From Ophiothrix spiculata (lineage: Eukaryota > Echinodermata > Ophiuroidea > Amphilepidida > Ophiotrichidae), in assembly GCA_000969725.1 (NCBI GenBank), contig JXSR01S018912.1: DNA of 20,187 nucleotides. One strand, written 5' to 3'. The notes beneath the pieces were generated by a model. The model made no database searches. It was not told where the DNA came from and saw only the letters and a list, made by a program, of their open reading frames with translations. Positions 18,871-20,187 of the stretch are shown one piece after another (position 1 is the stretch's first letter; each line of letters opens with the position of its first letter). A program made the translations under genes and the position numbers.

Positions 18871-20167
18871 AACAACATCACATAGCGCAAATTTGATAGA
18901 TTATTCTCGTTTATGTTTTCAAGTACGGAATGAAATAATCTGTCATCTGATTTGAACAAATGTACGAGGTATTTGGCAGCACAGAATTCTTGGAATGTCT
19001 TGTGGATAAAGGTAACATATGAATCGGAAATAAGAATATCCTCTTCTTCTACCAACAACCCGATAAGAAAACTTTGATCCAGTATTTCTTTATCAAATTT
19101 TGTACTTCGTATTTGTACCATATTACCAAAAAGTGCTTCAAGTGCAGTCTTGCCTAATTCCATAAGTATATTTTCTAGAGTCTCATCGGGCGTCTCACAT
19201 TGCCTTTGAAATGGCTTATTGAGGTACTTGACAGCAAGGCCATACAGATTGGTCACACTATAAAACTGAAGCCCATCTTCACCAGAATCATGCCATAGCA
19301 AGCATAACATGACCAAAAGAATGGGATGAGATGATAACGTTTTCAAGGTAAGAGAATCATTCATTTGGCGGATTAGAGAAGCACCAACAATTGACTGTTC
19401 CTTTAACTCAAAAAAATTGTTGATATACCTTTCAACGTTATTTGAAGAAAATCCTGATACTTTAACATGAGAATAGTTTGATCTTTTATCTCCTTGGCAA
19501 AATTGATCTGCTAAGTGTGGCCTAGTTGTCACTATTACAAAACATTCAGTAAGTAACGGACTTTCTAGAGCGTTATTTGTCTTTAGATTCGGCATCTCAT
19601 CATAACCATCAAGCAATATTAGGCATTCTGATCCTAAGTCACTCAAAATGCTCAAAAATATTTTCTCGGTTGTATCAACAAGAGGTAATAATTGCTTTTG
19701 TATAGTACTTGCCAAGCTTTCATTTTGATTCAGAAATTTAAGTTTTATCAGAAAAACAAGCCTGAATCTCTTCCATAGTAATTCGTCGCTCGTACATTCA
19801 CTAATATTGTCAGATTCATTCTCGGTTTTAGCCCACATATATGCAAATCTATCTAACAAAGTTGTTTTACCAATACCAGCGGGACCTTGCAATAAAATAT
19901 GCTGGACCGAGTTATTACTACCTTCGCTGTCTGGAATATTGAATAAATCATGATACGATCTTAATGTTCTCTCATGAGCTGCCTGTTTACTTGTGTCCCG
20001 TTTTTTCTCTCTATCCTTTTCTTCAATGTTCTTTTCTTCTAGAAGGGTCAAATCAACAAAAATTTCCTCCATATCAGCTACAGCCTTCCTGTGTCTCCCA
20101 AATCGTATCTTTCTTCCATATTTCTTGTATTGCACTTGCAGACGTTTTCTCCATTCACCAATAGTGT
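18780..20167 (-). CDS. NACHT ATPase segment of the NLR
   Basis: The open frame runs from the exon start to a stop at 18672; true homology probably ends near 18780-18880. The first 75 codons are charged and helical, ending in a Leu-Arg-Ser-Tyr-His-Asp-Leu-Phe stretch typical of the linker before NACHT in invertebrate NLRs. Walker A GPAGIGKT lies at 19863-19886; Walker B is Leu-Ile-Leu-Leu-Asp-Gly-Tyr-Asp-Glu near 19600; a Thr-Thr-Arg-Pro sensor motif is near 19520. An Ile-Leu-Leu-Val-Met-Leu-Cys-Leu-Leu-Trp segment and Phe-Ile-His-Lys-Thr-Phe-Gln-Glu-Phe mark the helical and winged-helix parts. All the nucleotide-binding residues I can see are intact. The first in-frame codon sometimes taken as a start (GTG at 20135) is not credible, because the frame continues upstream to the splice acceptor. 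Confidence 0.92.
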
Positions 20168-20187
20168 CTGTTTAAAAGAAAAGATGA

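Larger units (their letters stand above)
15236..20167 (-). pseudogene. NLR (NACHT plus LRR array) large exon, broken by two frameshifts
   Basis: This gene-level entry covers one continuous exon of about 4.9 kb. It begins just after a cttttaaacag acceptor on the minus strand (intron ends at 20168) and ends at TAG (15236-15238). NACHT, helical region and LRR array follow in the canonical NLR order. The frame shifts once in about 18770-18880 and again at about 17447-17455. No plausible intron explains either break: protein similarity resumes directly, and in the second case inside a repeat unit. NLRs are cytosolic sensors that oligomerise through NACHT when LRRs are engaged. Any death-fold effector domain would be in exons beyond the right edge. 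It could be a decayed family member, a null allele, or a functional gene with assembly errors. Confidence 0.7.

Noticed and set aside
20133..20135. GTG start codon for the NLR
   Set aside because: The frame is open upstream to a good splice acceptor at 20168, and eukaryotic genes rarely start at GTG.

Overview
The window is eukaryotic, intron-bearing, AT-rich animal DNA. It looks like a deuterostome invertebrate, most likely an echinoderm or a relative; this is inferred from a large NACHT-LRR (NLR) gene with a single giant repeat exon, phase-matched short exons, and a dense mix of MITEs and tRNA-derived SINE-like repeats. Species cannot be settled from sequence alone. There are no bacterial-style operons, ribosome binding sites or CRISPR arrays.

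Left half (about 686 to 8800, + strand): the 3' part of a multi-exon single-pass membrane receptor. Short cysteine-rich ectodomain exons (686-732, 1620-1790, 5191-5299, 5466-5506, 6695-6886) lead to a stalk/transmembrane exon (7374-7643) and a large last exon (7888-8800). The last exon encodes a cytoplasmic tail with about 14 YxxPhi tyrosine motifs, several in ITAM-like spacing. The N-terminus lies off the left edge. The introns hold many repeats: a CR1/L2-like or SINE 3' end near 1437-1495, a SINE-like element with an (AATC)n tail at 2080-2336, a subterminal-repeat block at about 3000-4190, a 191-bp MITE with TA duplications at 4854-5044, and a 633-bp hAT-like element with 8-bp duplications at 5987-6619 that carries a tRNA-like segment.

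Middle (8801 to 15235): no gene seen. It contains a decayed large inverted-repeat structure (8829-11560), two copies of one TA-flanked MITE family (11741-11991 and 13254-13511), a 153-bp almost perfect hairpin MITE directly abutting the second copy and sharing its TA (13099-13251), and an AACGTT-rich CCCAG...CTGGG MITE (14225-14588).

Right end (15236 to 20167, - strand): an NLR exon. It has a NACHT ATPase with intact Walker A, Walker B and sensor motifs, then a winged-helix/helical region and 21 tandem units of about 50 residues, each holding two leucine-rich segments. The reading frame is broken twice: about one base is missing between the NACHT and LRR parts, and four bases are missing inside the array. 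The copy is therefore a pseudogene, a null allele, or carries assembly errors. Its 5' exons, which would carry any N-terminal adaptor domain, lie off the right edge.

The receptor and the NLR are convergent (tail to tail). Both look like innate-immunity-type genes: one a surface receptor that probably signals through phosphotyrosine, the other a cytosolic sensor. No direct functional link is shown by the sequence.
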